This document shows, piece after piece, positions 1 to 5,235 of a stretch of DNA of 5,555 bases (position 1 is its first letter; the number at the start of each line of letters is the position of its first letter). The notes beneath the pieces are model-generated. The model searched no databases. It saw nothing but the letters and a program-made list of their open reading frames with translations, and was not told the origin of the DNA. This stretch comes from Rhodospirillales bacterium. GTDB lineage: Bacteria; Pseudomonadota; Alphaproteobacteria; Rhodospirillales; JABHCV01. A program made the position numbers and the translations under genes. Location: positions 1 to 5,555 of the forward strand of contig JADHSW010000187.1 of NCBI GenBank assembly GCA_016776705.1, written 5' to 3'.

Positions 1-208
1 CAAGGCCTCTAAATGTTATTGGCGCTCCCTTGATGCGGCCGGCCCACAAACGGTCGATCAGCAGCAGATGGTTCAGGGTGTTGTGGACAGAGCCGAAAAA
101 GGCGGCGCGGTCCTTGCGGTAGTCAGGCTCTGGCATCTCGGCAACGCTGCCATAGATGCGCGTGTTGGCCCATTGATTGAATCCGGCAAGAGTCTGGAAG
201 GCATACAT
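1..208 (-). CDS. DinB-family protein, N-terminal part (runs off left edge)
   Basis: Sixty-nine residues are visible; the C-terminal part lies left of the window. The ATG at 208-206 is preceded by AAAGGAAG on the minus strand, about 7 bases upstream, which supports this start. The protein opens MYAFQTLAGFNQWANTRIY, followed by a helix carrying VHNTLNHLLLIDRLWAGR (residues 41-58). This is the typical start of the DinB/YfiT four-helix bundle, in which a histidine in this helix (here probably His47) and two more near the C-terminus bind a metal. Members are putative metal-dependent thiol-dependent enzymes, often annotated as damage-inducible; this is the Bacillus-type DinB, not DNA polymerase IV. 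It starts 29 bases after the hspQ stop on the same strand, so the two are probably co-transcribed. The specific reaction cannot be told, and the C-terminal ligands are out of view. Confidence 0.85.
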   Translation of the reverse strand, partial: MYAFQTLAGFNQWANTRIYGSVAEMPEPDYRKDRAAFFGSVHNTLNHLLLIDRLWAGRIKGAPITFRGL

Positions 209-237
209 GGCGTCGCTTCCTTTAACTGTTCGCTTGA

Positions 238-582
238 TTAGTTCGCAAGGTCCCTGGCAACGATATAGTGACCGTCGGCAAAGCCATCAAAGACCTCATC
301 GGCGTTGGGATGTGATACGGGCTCGCCCGATTCGTCAGGTAGCAGGTTTTGCTCCGAAACATAGGCGATATAGGGGCCTTCCGCGTTTTCTGCCAGCAGG
401 TGGTAAAACGGTTGATCCTTTTTCGGTCGAATGTCTTCGGGAATCGACAGCCACCATTCCTCGTCATTATCGAACACCGGATCGACGTCAAAAATGGCGC
501 CACGGAAGGGATACACCCGATGGCGCACAAGCTCACCAATATGGTATCTGGCGGTTCTGATCGGGTTTTCGTTATGGTTCAT
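238..582 (-). CDS. hspQ: Heat shock protein HspQ (YccV-like, hemimethylated-DNA-binding family)
   Basis: The 114-residue protein has the full HspQ/YccV domain. The conserved core runs from HIGELVRHRVYPFRGAIFDV (residues 15-34) through DPVF, then FYHLLAEN (about 59-66), then PYIAYVSEQNLLPD, which fits the small beta-barrel fold of the family. E. coli HspQ is 105 residues with the same order of motifs, so this is full length. In E. coli HspQ is a heat-induced cytoplasmic factor that promotes turnover of mutant DnaA and acts as a Lon specificity enhancer; the same role here is inferred from family membership. The start is ATG at 582-580, with only a weak purine-rich ribosome site (AAAAGAAA) upstream. 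It reads leftward into the DinB-family gene 29 bases away. The shared upstream region holds a stable inverted repeat at 638-665 but no convincing heat-shock promoter. Confidence 0.93.
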   Translation of the reverse strand: MNHNENPIRTARYHIGELVRHRVYPFRGAIFDVDPVFDNDEEWWLSIPEDIRPKKDQPFYHLLAENAEGPYIAYVSEQNLLPDESGEPVSHPNADEVFDGFADGHYIVARDLAN

Positions 583-637
583 TACAGTTTCTTTTGAATT
601 GCTGGTGGAGGTTATCGTTCACATATCCATATTTGGG

Positions 638-665
638 TTCGGGGTTTTGCTTTCGCAACCCCGAA
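638..665 (-). promoter_or_regulatory. 9-bp inverted repeat with GNRA-type loop upstream of hspQ
   Basis: The arms TTCGGGGTT (638-646) and AACCCCGAA (657-665) are a perfect 9-bp inverted repeat. Read on the minus strand, the inside folds further: a GC/GC pair closes a GAAA tetraloop, with a two-A bulge below it. This makes a compact GNRA-capped hairpin about 56 bases upstream of the hspQ start codon. Neither side is followed by a T-run, so it is not a standard intrinsic terminator. It could be an operator for a dimeric regulator between the divergent genes, or a stabilising structure in the hspQ leader. The repeat is seen directly; its function is inference. Confidence 0.5.
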
Positions 666-674
666 GGTCATAAT
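647..674 (+). promoter_or_regulatory. Candidate sigma-70-type promoter for the 719 gene
   Basis: CATAAT (669-674) matches five of six bases of the -10 consensus. TTGCTT (647-652) matches three of six of the -35 consensus at 16-base spacing. The -35 element falls in the loop of the 638-665 inverted repeat, so a protein bound there would compete with polymerase. Transcription would start near 681, about 40 bases before the ATG at 719. This is a consensus match by eye only. Confidence 0.3.
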
Positions 675-718
675 AGTGTTGTTTCAAATGAATTGCCAAT
701 GATCCGGGTTATATCACA

Positions 719-1162
719 ATGACAGAGGCCTCAAAAACCCCTTCAGCGCCCCGTCCGGAAGATTTCGGCCTCAACGAGGGCGACGCGCCCCTTGAAGGCT
801 TCGAGACCATTAAACTGGGCGGACTTGGCATTCCCAAACGCTTGTCGCCAACCCTGAATTGGATGCTGGGGCTGAGTGTCGCCGTGCCGCTGGCGTTGTG
901 GTCCCTGTGGGGACTTGTAACCAGGCTCGATTCCCTGGTGTTGGGAATTTCCATTGGCGTGATAGCGGCGATCGTCGTTTTTCAGTTGGCGGTTTCGGTG
1001 GTGCCGATGATAGTCGATGTGCTGCTGTATGGCTTCGCCATGCTGATTGATGAAGTGAAGGCCATGTTTAACGACAAGGCCAGACGACGGATCGAATACC
1101 GCAAGGCTTGGCGTGCCTACCGCAATGAGCTGGCGCGCGGCGGATATAACCGGGATTGGTAA
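719..1162 (+). CDS. Hypothetical two-helix inner-membrane protein (147 aa)
   Basis: I do not recognise this protein. Residues 1-47 are soluble, proline-rich and mostly acidic, with a glycine-rich LGGLGIPKR segment (33-41). Residues 48-67 (WMLGLSVAVPLALWSLWGLV) and about 73-96 are hydrophobic helices joined by a tight TRLDS turn, and the second continues into a hydrophobic stretch to about 110. Residues 114-147 are strongly basic and aromatic (KARRRIEYRKAWRAYR). The positive-inside rule places both ends in the cytoplasm. There is no signal peptide, cysteine or catalytic motif. The ATG at 719 has no good Shine-Dalgarno; TTATAT lies just upstream, so a leaderless message is possible but unproven. 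The next gene, 71 bases downstream on the same strand, encodes a protein of the same general plan, suggesting a working pair. The coding call rests on length, the coherent membrane pattern and neighbour spacing. Confidence 0.8.
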   Translation: MTEASKTPSAPRPEDFGLNEGDAPLEGFETIKLGGLGIPKRLSPTLNWMLGLSVAVPLALWSLWGLVTRLDSLVLGISIGVIAAIVVFQLAVSVVPMIVDVLLYGFAMLIDEVKAMFNDKARRRIEYRKAWRAYRNELARGGYNRDW

Positions 1163-1217
1163 GGAATCATAAAGGCCGCCTGTATTACAATCCGTACCCT
1201 GTTCGTGATTGAATCCG

Positions 1218-1224
1218 AAAGGAA
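1218..1224 (+). promoter_or_regulatory. Ribosome binding site that selects the GTG start at 1234
   Basis: AAAGGAA lies 9 bases before GTG 1234-1236. The first in-frame ATG (1264) is much further downstream with no comparable site, so the GTG start is preferred. Confidence 0.6.
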
Positions 1225-1233
1225 CCATACCGC

Positions 1234-1869
1234 GTGAACCTTGTCGATGATGACGAAGAAGATATGAAACCGCCGCCGGTTAAAGGGCCGCCGGAGCTTC
1301 CCGATTACGAGGAAAGCAATCCGTTGCCCGAGGAATCCTCGCGCCCGTCACCGGAACAGCGCGCCGATTTCGTTGTCAAGCGCCTGGAACAGTTCATTCG
1401 CGAAGGCCGCACGGTGGGCGAGGGAATGTCGCTCAAGCAATGGATGGACATGGCCCGCTATGAAATCGCCAACGCCTTGATAGCCGCTGAAAATGCTCAC
1501 GACGATGAAGACGTGGTAACCCGTCGCCTTTTGTTCACCGTTGCTTCTTCGTTGGTCACCGTTGGTTTTTGGGGCACGCTGTTCGCCTATGACAAGGTTC
1601 AGTATCTTGTTGTTGCCATAATCTTTGGCATTACCGGCATTGTCCTGCTGGCCATCGTTGGTGAATGGCAGTTGATGAAATACTTCCGCCGCCATCAGGC
1701 CCGCCAGCGCGTAAGGTCCTTGCACCGGGTCGAAGATTTGACCCGTCGCATCAAGCGCATGGAAAAGGAATTGAAGGACGAGCACCGCTCCCTGCAAAGC
1801 AAACTGAAAAGACAGTACGACCGGGCGCGCGAAGATCTCCTTAAAAATATTGCGGATAAAGCCTCGTAA
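1234..1869 (+). CDS. Hypothetical two-helix membrane protein with C-terminal coiled coil (211 aa)
   Basis: I do not recognise a named family. The start is GTG, supported by AAAGGAA 9 bases upstream. Residues 1-42 are acidic and proline-rich (VDDDEEDMKPPPVKGPP) and probably disordered. Residues 43-97 are predicted helical and amphipathic, including FVVKRLEQFIREGRTVGEGM and KQWMDMARYEIANALIAAEN. Two membrane helices follow, about 99-119 and 124-143, separated by a four-residue turn (DKVQ). Residues 150-208 are highly charged, with heptad-like spacing (RVEDLTRRIKRMEKELKDEH), typical of a coiled coil. Basic residues on both flanks put the N- and C-termini in the cytoplasm. It has the same orientation and plan as the 147-residue protein upstream. 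A scaffold or oligomeric membrane role is conceivable, but nothing in the sequence shows a function. It ends 76 bases before ilvD; co-transcription into ilvD is possible. Confidence 0.83.
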   Translation: MNLVDDDEEDMKPPPVKGPPELPDYEESNPLPEESSRPSPEQRADFVVKRLEQFIREGRTVGEGMSLKQWMDMARYEIANALIAAENAHDDEDVVTRRLLFTVASSLVTVGFWGTLFAYDKVQYLVVAIIFGITGIVLLAIVGEWQLMKYFRRHQARQRVRSLHRVEDLTRRIKRMEKELKDEHRSLQSKLKRQYDRAREDLLKNIADKAS

Positions 1870-1872
1870 ATA

Positions 1873-1898
1873 AGGGCTTTCAAGACCCTGCTACGGGT
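1873..1898 (+). other. Two mutually exclusive short hairpins between the membrane gene and ilvD
   Basis: AGGG (1873-1876) can pair with CCCT (1886-1889), extended by CT/AG around a TTCA loop with one bulged base. Alternatively ACCC (1885-1888) can pair with GGGT (1895-1898) around TGCTAC, followed by ATTATT. The two folds share the CCC segment and exclude each other. The second is a weak terminator shape of only four pairs. No leader peptide rich in Ile, Leu or Val codons is visible, so classical attenuation is not supported. This may be a coincidence of short repeats. Confidence 0.2.
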
Positions 1899-1931
1899 AT
1901 TATTGTGCGCAAAACACAGTCCTGAAACCCC

Positions 1932-1937
1932 AAGGAA
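1932..1937 (+). promoter_or_regulatory. ilvD ribosome binding site
   Basis: AAGGAA is 8 bases from ATG 1946 but only 2 from the in-frame TTG at 1940. This spacing, plus the family-typical MPEYRS start, fixes the initiation codon at 1946. Confidence 0.75.
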
Positions 1938-1945
1938 TTTTGATC

Positions 1946-3787
1946 ATGCCTGAATATCGCTCACGGACTTCGACCCACGGCCGCAACATGGCTGGCGCTC
2001 GCGGACTATGGCGCGCCACGGGCATGACCGATGACGATTTCGGCAAGCCGATCATCGCCGTCGTCAATTCCTTCACCCAATTCGTACCGGGGCATGTTCA
2101 TCTTAAAGACCTGGGCCAGATGGTCGCCCGCGAGATCGAAGCCGCAGGCGGCGTCGCCAAGGAATTCAACACCATTGCCGTCGATGACGGTATCGCCATG
2201 GGGCATGACGGCATGTTGTATTCCCTGCCGTCACGCGAACTCATTGCCGATTCTGTCGAATACATGGTCAACGCCCATTGCGCCGACGCCATGGTCTGCA
2301 TCTCCAACTGCGACAAGATCACGCCGGGTATGTTGATGGCGTCCATGCGGCTAAACGTGCCAACCGTCATGATCTCTGGCGGGCCGATGGAAGCGGGCAA
2401 GATCAAGGTTGGCGATAAGGAACAATCAATCAATCTGGTCGATGCCATGGTCAAGGGTGCCAGCCCAGACGTCAGCGACGAAGATGCCCTTGAATACGAA
2501 CGCTCGTCTTGTCCGACCTGTGGCTCGTGTTCCGGCATGTTCACCGCCAATTCAATGAATTGCCTGGCTGAAGCCCTTGGCATGGCCTTGCCAGGCAATG
2601 GCTCGGTGCTGGCGACCCATGCTTTCCGCAAGGATATGTTCCTGCAGGCAGGGCAAACAATTGTCGATCTGTGCAGGCGGTACTACGAAAACGACGATGT
2701 ATCCGTACTGCCGCGTTCCATGGCTTCCAAAAAAGGTTTCGAGAACGCCATGAGCGTCGATATCGCCATGGGCGGATCGACCAATACGGTGCTGCATCTG
2801 CTCGCCATTGCCAGCGAAGCCGAATGTGATTTTACCATGAAGGATATGGACGAGTTGTCACGCAAGGTTCCCAACCTGTGCAAGGTCGCCCCGTCCCACC
2901 CTGATTATCACATGGAAGACGTTCACCGCGCCGGTGGCATCCTCGCCATCATGGGCGAGTTGGAACGTGCCGGCTTGATACACACAGACGTCCCCACGGT
3001 TCACGAAACCACCATCGGTGACGCAATCGAAAAGTGGGACGTGCGCCGCGCCGGTGACAACGTACAGGCCTTTTACCGTGCTGCTCCCGGTGGCGTGAAA
3101 ACAATTGAGGCCTTCAAGCAATCTAACCAGTATGAAACCCTGGATTTGGACCGTGCAGCAGGCTGCATCCGCGATATGGACCACCCTTACAGTTCCGAAG
3201 GCGGACTGGCTGTGCTGTATGGCAACATCGCCCGGGACGGCTGTGTCGTGAAAACCGCAGGCGTCGATGAAAGCTGCTACACATTTTCCGGTGAAGCCTT
3301 TGTCGTGGACAGTCAGGATGACGCCATTGCCAGAATCCTTGGCGGCGAGGTCAAGGAGGGCCATGTGGTGGTGATTCGCTACGAAGGCCCCAAGGGCGGA
3401 CCGGGCATGCAGGAAATGCTGTACCCGACCAGCTATCTGAAATCCCTGGGGCTGGGAACGGCCTGCGCCCTGATCACCGATGGGCGCTTTTCCGGCGCGA
3501 CGTCAGGGCTTTCCGTCGGCCACGTGTCGCCCGAAGCTGCTGCGGGCGGAGCCATCGGCCTGATTGAAGATGGTGACATAATCGAATTCGATATTCCGAA
3601 TCGATCTGTCCATGTCAAATTGTCCGATGACGAACTGGCCCAGCGCCGCATCGACATGGACGCCAAGGGCAAGGACGCATGGAAGCCAAAGCGAAATCGT
3701 GTCGTGTCGCAAGCATTGCGTGCATATGCTGCCTTGGCGACATCAGCCGACAGGGGCGCTGTTCGCGATGTATCCCAGGTTGAATAA
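1946..3787 (+). CDS. ilvD: Dihydroxy-acid dehydratase IlvD
   Basis: The 613-residue product is near-identical in length to E. coli IlvD (616) and starts with the same kind of sequence, MPEYRSRTSTHGRNMAGARG. It removes water from 2,3-dihydroxy-3-methylbutanoate and 2,3-dihydroxy-3-methylpentanoate to give the 2-oxo acid precursors of valine, leucine and isoleucine, in the cytoplasm. Visible landmarks are VDDGIAMGHDGM with Mg-binding Asp81; CISNCDKITPGM with cluster Cys122, Asp123 and the carbamylated-type Lys124; CPTCGSCSGMFTAN with cluster Cys195; and, near the C-terminus, YEGPKGGPGMQEM (Glu490) and DGRFSGATSG (Ser516, the presumed base). The segment TQFVPGHVHL has Gly where dehydratases of the more oxygen-stable [2Fe-2S] branch have Cys, so it resembles the oxygen-sensitive E. 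coli enzyme; that is inference from family knowledge. No frameshift or missing motif is seen. No other ilv gene is in view, so it stands apart from an ilv operon. Confidence 0.98.
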   Translation: MPEYRSRTSTHGRNMAGARGLWRATGMTDDDFGKPIIAVVNSFTQFVPGHVHLKDLGQMVAREIEAAGGVAKEFNTIAVDDGIAMGHDGMLYSLPSRELIADSVEYMVNAHCADAMVCISNCDKITPGMLMASMRLNVPTVMISGGPMEAGKIKVGDKEQSINLVDAMVKGASPDVSDEDALEYERSSCPTCGSCSGMFTANSMNCLAEALGMALPGNGSVLATHAFRKDMFLQAGQTIVDLCRRYYENDDVSVLPRSMASKKGFENAMSVDIAMGGSTNTVLHLLAIASEAECDFTMKDMDELSRKVPNLCKVAPSHPDYHMEDVHRAGGILAIMGELERAGLIHTDVPTVHETTIGDAIEKWDVRRAGDNVQAFYRAAPGGVKTIEAFKQSNQYETLDLDRAAGCIRDMDHPYSSEGGLAVLYGNIARDGCVVKTAGVDESCYTFSGEAFVVDSQDDAIARILGGEVKEGHVVVIRYEGPKGGPGMQEMLYPTSYLKSLGLGTACALITDGRFSGATSGLSVGHVSPEAAAGGAIGLIEDGDIIEFDIPNRSVHVKLSDDELAQRRIDMDAKGKDAWKPKRNRVVSQALRAYAALATSADRGAVRDVSQVE

Positions 3788-3813
3788 ATAATTCCTGATC
3801 TTTAAAAGTAGTG

Positions 3814-3842
3814 TTGACTGGCACTGTTCCAATAACAACAAT
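3814..3842 (+). promoter_or_regulatory. Candidate sigma-70-type promoter for the hemerythrin-receiver gene
   Basis: TTGACT (3814-3819, five of six matches) is followed after exactly 17 bases by AACAAT (3837-3842, four of six). Transcription from here would give a leader of about 150 bases before the GTG at 4003. The -10 element is also the left arm of a small AT-rich inverted repeat, AACAAT-GCTG-ATTGTT (3837-3852). The match was made by eye, in an AT-rich gap where chance matches are more likely. Confidence 0.4.
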
Positions 3843-3872
3843 GCTGATTGTTAAGGCAGGGGTATGTACACG

Positions 3873-3910
3873 ACGAAGGGTTATTTTTTGTGACTCTTCG
3901 TTTATTTGTT
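3873..3910 (+). terminator. Terminator-like hairpin downstream of ilvD
   Basis: ACGAAGGGT (3873-3881) pairs with ACTCTTCGT (3893-3901), nine pairs with one G-U, around an 11-base T-rich loop, and is followed by TTTATTTGTT. This fits a moderate intrinsic terminator for ilvD, 85 bases after its stop. It also lies downstream of the candidate promoter at 3814-3842, so it could equally act in the leader of the next gene. A second small hairpin follows at 3911-3924 (GAGGG, GAAA loop, TCCTC). Confidence 0.4.
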
Positions 3911-4002
3911 GAGGGGAAATCCTCTTCATTAAATGCGCGCCATTTTGACCCGATGCACTGTGCGTCGTGCAATAAACCTGTTGGAACGGGGAAAGTAATT
4001 TC

Positions 4003-4833
4003 GTGCAGTGGAGCAAAGATTTTGAGGTTGGCATACCATTTATCGATGCCGATCATCGGCTATTGGTTGATCTGATCAAACAGGCAAACGAATCCATCAA
4101 CTCACGAGATGAGTCGGCGATTCTGTCGAGCATACTGGGCGCACTTTTCGATTACACCGAGTATCATTTTTTCCGCGAAGAAAAAATGATGGAACTTGCC
4201 GGCTATCAAGGTCTGAAAAATCACCGGGAAATTCACCACTCCCTGGCAAACGAAGTGCGGGAAATTGACAAAAAATTCCGCGCCGATCCAGAAGTTTTCA
4301 GCGCCGTGGAATTTCGAAGTTTTTTAAATGACTGGCTGATCGATCATATTACAGGTCACGATCTTGATTACCGTCACGATTGTCTGGAAAAACCTGATGC
4401 AATTGCCAATGCGGGTTCCCTGCGTTTTATGGAAGACGAACGGGCTCAAGGAGGAGACGGGGACCTGAAAACCATTTCGGTCATGGTCGTTGACGACAAT
4501 AAAAAAATTCTTCTTTTGGTGGAAACCATCCTCAGGGCGCTTGGCCTTCGCCGTATAAAAGTTGAACAAAGTTCCGTCAGCGCCCTTGACGCCTTGATCA
4601 ACCGTCCTGCCGATCTGGTTCTTTGCGACTGGGTTATGGACGAAATGAACGGCGGCGAATTCGCCTTAAAGGTCAAGGAAATGAAATTACCTTCAAAAGT
4701 GATCATCATGACCGGCCTGTCAATTGAAACCCTGCGGGAGCGCTCCACAAATGATGCCATCCATGGCTATCTTGAAAAACCGATTAGCGCAAAAAGCCTG
4801 CTGGGGGTGATTACATTGGCAGCCGGGAATTAG
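4003..4833 (+). CDS. Bacteriohemerythrin fused to a CheY-like receiver domain (276 aa)
   Basis: Residues 1-128 are a complete hemerythrin domain with the usual opening W3-x3-F7-x2-G10. All seven diiron ligands are present at canonical spacing: His18, His55 and Glu59 (HFFRE), His74 and His78 (HREIH), and His115 and Asp120 (HITGHD). Residues 129-157 form a polar linker. Residues 158-276 are a receiver domain with acidic pair Asp164/Asp165, phosphoacceptor Asp209 (CDWVMDEMNGGE), Thr237 (IIMTG) and Lys259 (LEKPISAK). There is no DNA-binding or enzymatic output domain, so it is probably cytoplasmic and acts through partner binding. The expected role is sensing or binding O2 (or a similar ligand) at the diiron site and linking this to phosphorylation; this is inferred from the domains. 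The GTG start has GGGGA 10 bases upstream, and an in-frame stop at 3973 leaves no better start. The gene is more AT-rich than its neighbours. No histidine kinase is in view. Confidence 0.93.
   Translation: MQWSKDFEVGIPFIDADHRLLVDLIKQANESINSRDESAILSSILGALFDYTEYHFFREEKMMELAGYQGLKNHREIHHSLANEVREIDKKFRADPEVFSAVEFRSFLNDWLIDHITGHDLDYRHDCLEKPDAIANAGSLRFMEDERAQGGDGDLKTISVMVVDDNKKILLLVETILRALGLRRIKVEQSSVSALDALINRPADLVLCDWVMDEMNGGEFALKVKEMKLPSKVIIMTGLSIETLRERSTNDAIHGYLEKPISAKSLLGVITLAAGN
4448..4454 (+). promoter_or_regulatory. Internal perfect Shine-Dalgarno at the hemerythrin/receiver junction
   Basis: AAGGAGG, a full match to the anti-Shine-Dalgarno, sits in codons 149-151 within the interdomain linker. 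In-frame candidate starts downstream are CTG at 4465 (10 bases away, the usual spacing), ATT at 4474 and ATG at 4483 (28 bases away, too far for normal use). It may be a relic of two separate genes or may allow a receiver-only product. Internal initiation is not proven, since the well-spaced codon is the poor start CTG. Confidence 0.35.
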
Positions 4834-4841
4834 GTGCTGCC
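4818..4841. repeat. Inverted repeat enclosing the overlapping convergent stop codons
   Basis: GGCAGC (4818-4823) and GCTGCC (4836-4841) are perfect 6-bp arms around a 12-base loop that contains both stop codons (4830-4833). Neither side is followed by a T-run. It could act as a two-way transcription barrier or 3'-end stabiliser for both genes; this is inference. Confidence 0.35.
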
Positions 4842-5234
4842 CCGCTCACGAGGGTATTGCGGCAAACCATCATTGATGTTCACCCACGCCACCTTGTCGT
4901 CGATCCACAGGTGATCGCCGGGTGTGAAAACACCGGGGTCATCAAGGGTTGCTGTGGCGATATCGATGGTGTCGCCGTCAAAATAACAGAACGTCAGCGC
5001 CGTTCCGCACGACGGGCAAAAGCCCCTTTCGGCTGCGTCCGATGATCGGAAATACTGCGGGCGCTGGGTGGTGAACGTTACAGCTTCCGCGGGATATTCG
5101 CTCCACGTTACATAAACCGCCCCGGCGGCCATGCGGCACTGGGTGCAATGGCAGTTCGTTGTGTTGTTTGGCTTGCCAGAGGTCCGATAACGAACACGTC
5201 CGCATTGGCATCCGCCTTCGTGTGTTTCCGTCAT
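4830..5234 (-). CDS. GFA-family zinc protein (glutathione-dependent formaldehyde-activating type)
   Basis: The 134-residue protein matches the GFA/CENP-V (Mss4-like) fold. It starts with EGGCQCGRVRY (Cys9, Cys11), continues NCHCTQCRMAAG (Cys28, Cys30, Cys33), and has GFCPSCGTALTF (Cys73, Cys76). These seven cysteines correspond to the structural and catalytic zinc sites of Gfa, so the fold should be intact. Gfa was described as aiding formation of S-hydroxymethylglutathione from formaldehyde and glutathione, but most family members are uncharacterised, so the substrate is unknown. The ATG at 5234-5232 has GAGGGA about 6 bases upstream, located in the end of the exonuclease gene. The exonuclease stop and this start are one base apart (TGA-T-ATG), implying translational coupling. 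Its stop overlaps the convergent hemerythrin-receiver stop by 4 bases. Confidence 0.93.
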   Translation of the reverse strand: MTETHEGGCQCGRVRYRTSGKPNNTTNCHCTQCRMAAGAVYVTWSEYPAEAVTFTTQRPQYFRSSDAAERGFCPSCGTALTFCYFDGDTIDIATATLDDPGVFTPGDHLWIDDKVAWVNINDGLPQYPRERGST

Positions 5235-5235
5235 A

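Noticed and set aside
177..560. A 127-codon open frame on the plus strand opposite hspQ and dinB
   Set aside because: It lies antisense to two clearly recognisable genes, its translation is rich in Arg/His/Pro with no domain, and it has no ribosome site; a shadow frame.
661..688. Heat-shock (sigma-32) promoter for hspQ on the minus strand, with TTTGAAA at 688-682
   Set aside because: The -35 side is acceptable, but the expected -10 region reads CCTTCGGG, far from the CCCCATNT or CYTATNT consensus.
743..1228. A 161-codon minus-strand frame opposite the 147-residue membrane protein
   Set aside because: The translation is Gln/His-rich and low in order, while the plus frame gives a coherent two-helix membrane protein; a shadow frame.
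1940..1945. TTG at 1940 as the ilvD start, two codons upstream
   Set aside because: Only 2 bases from AAGGAA, whereas ATG 1946 is 8 bases away and gives the family-typical MPEYRS terminus.
2098..2631. A 177-codon minus-strand frame inside ilvD
   Set aside because: Fully antisense to strongly conserved ilvD sequence; the composition is that of a reverse-frame artefact.
3818..3834. Sigma-54 promoter suggested by CTGGCAC
   Set aside because: The -24 half is good but the -12 position reads CAATA instead of TTGCA, with no conserved GC.
4048..4060. Inverted repeat GCCGAT-C-ATCGGC
   Set aside because: It lies within codons for the conserved IDADHRL diiron-ligand segment and is explained by the protein sequence; a one-base loop cannot form a hairpin.
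4067..4079. FNR/Anr-like box TTGAT-CTG-ATCAA
   Set aside because: The spacer is 3 instead of 4 bases, and it lies inside the hemerythrin coding sequence.
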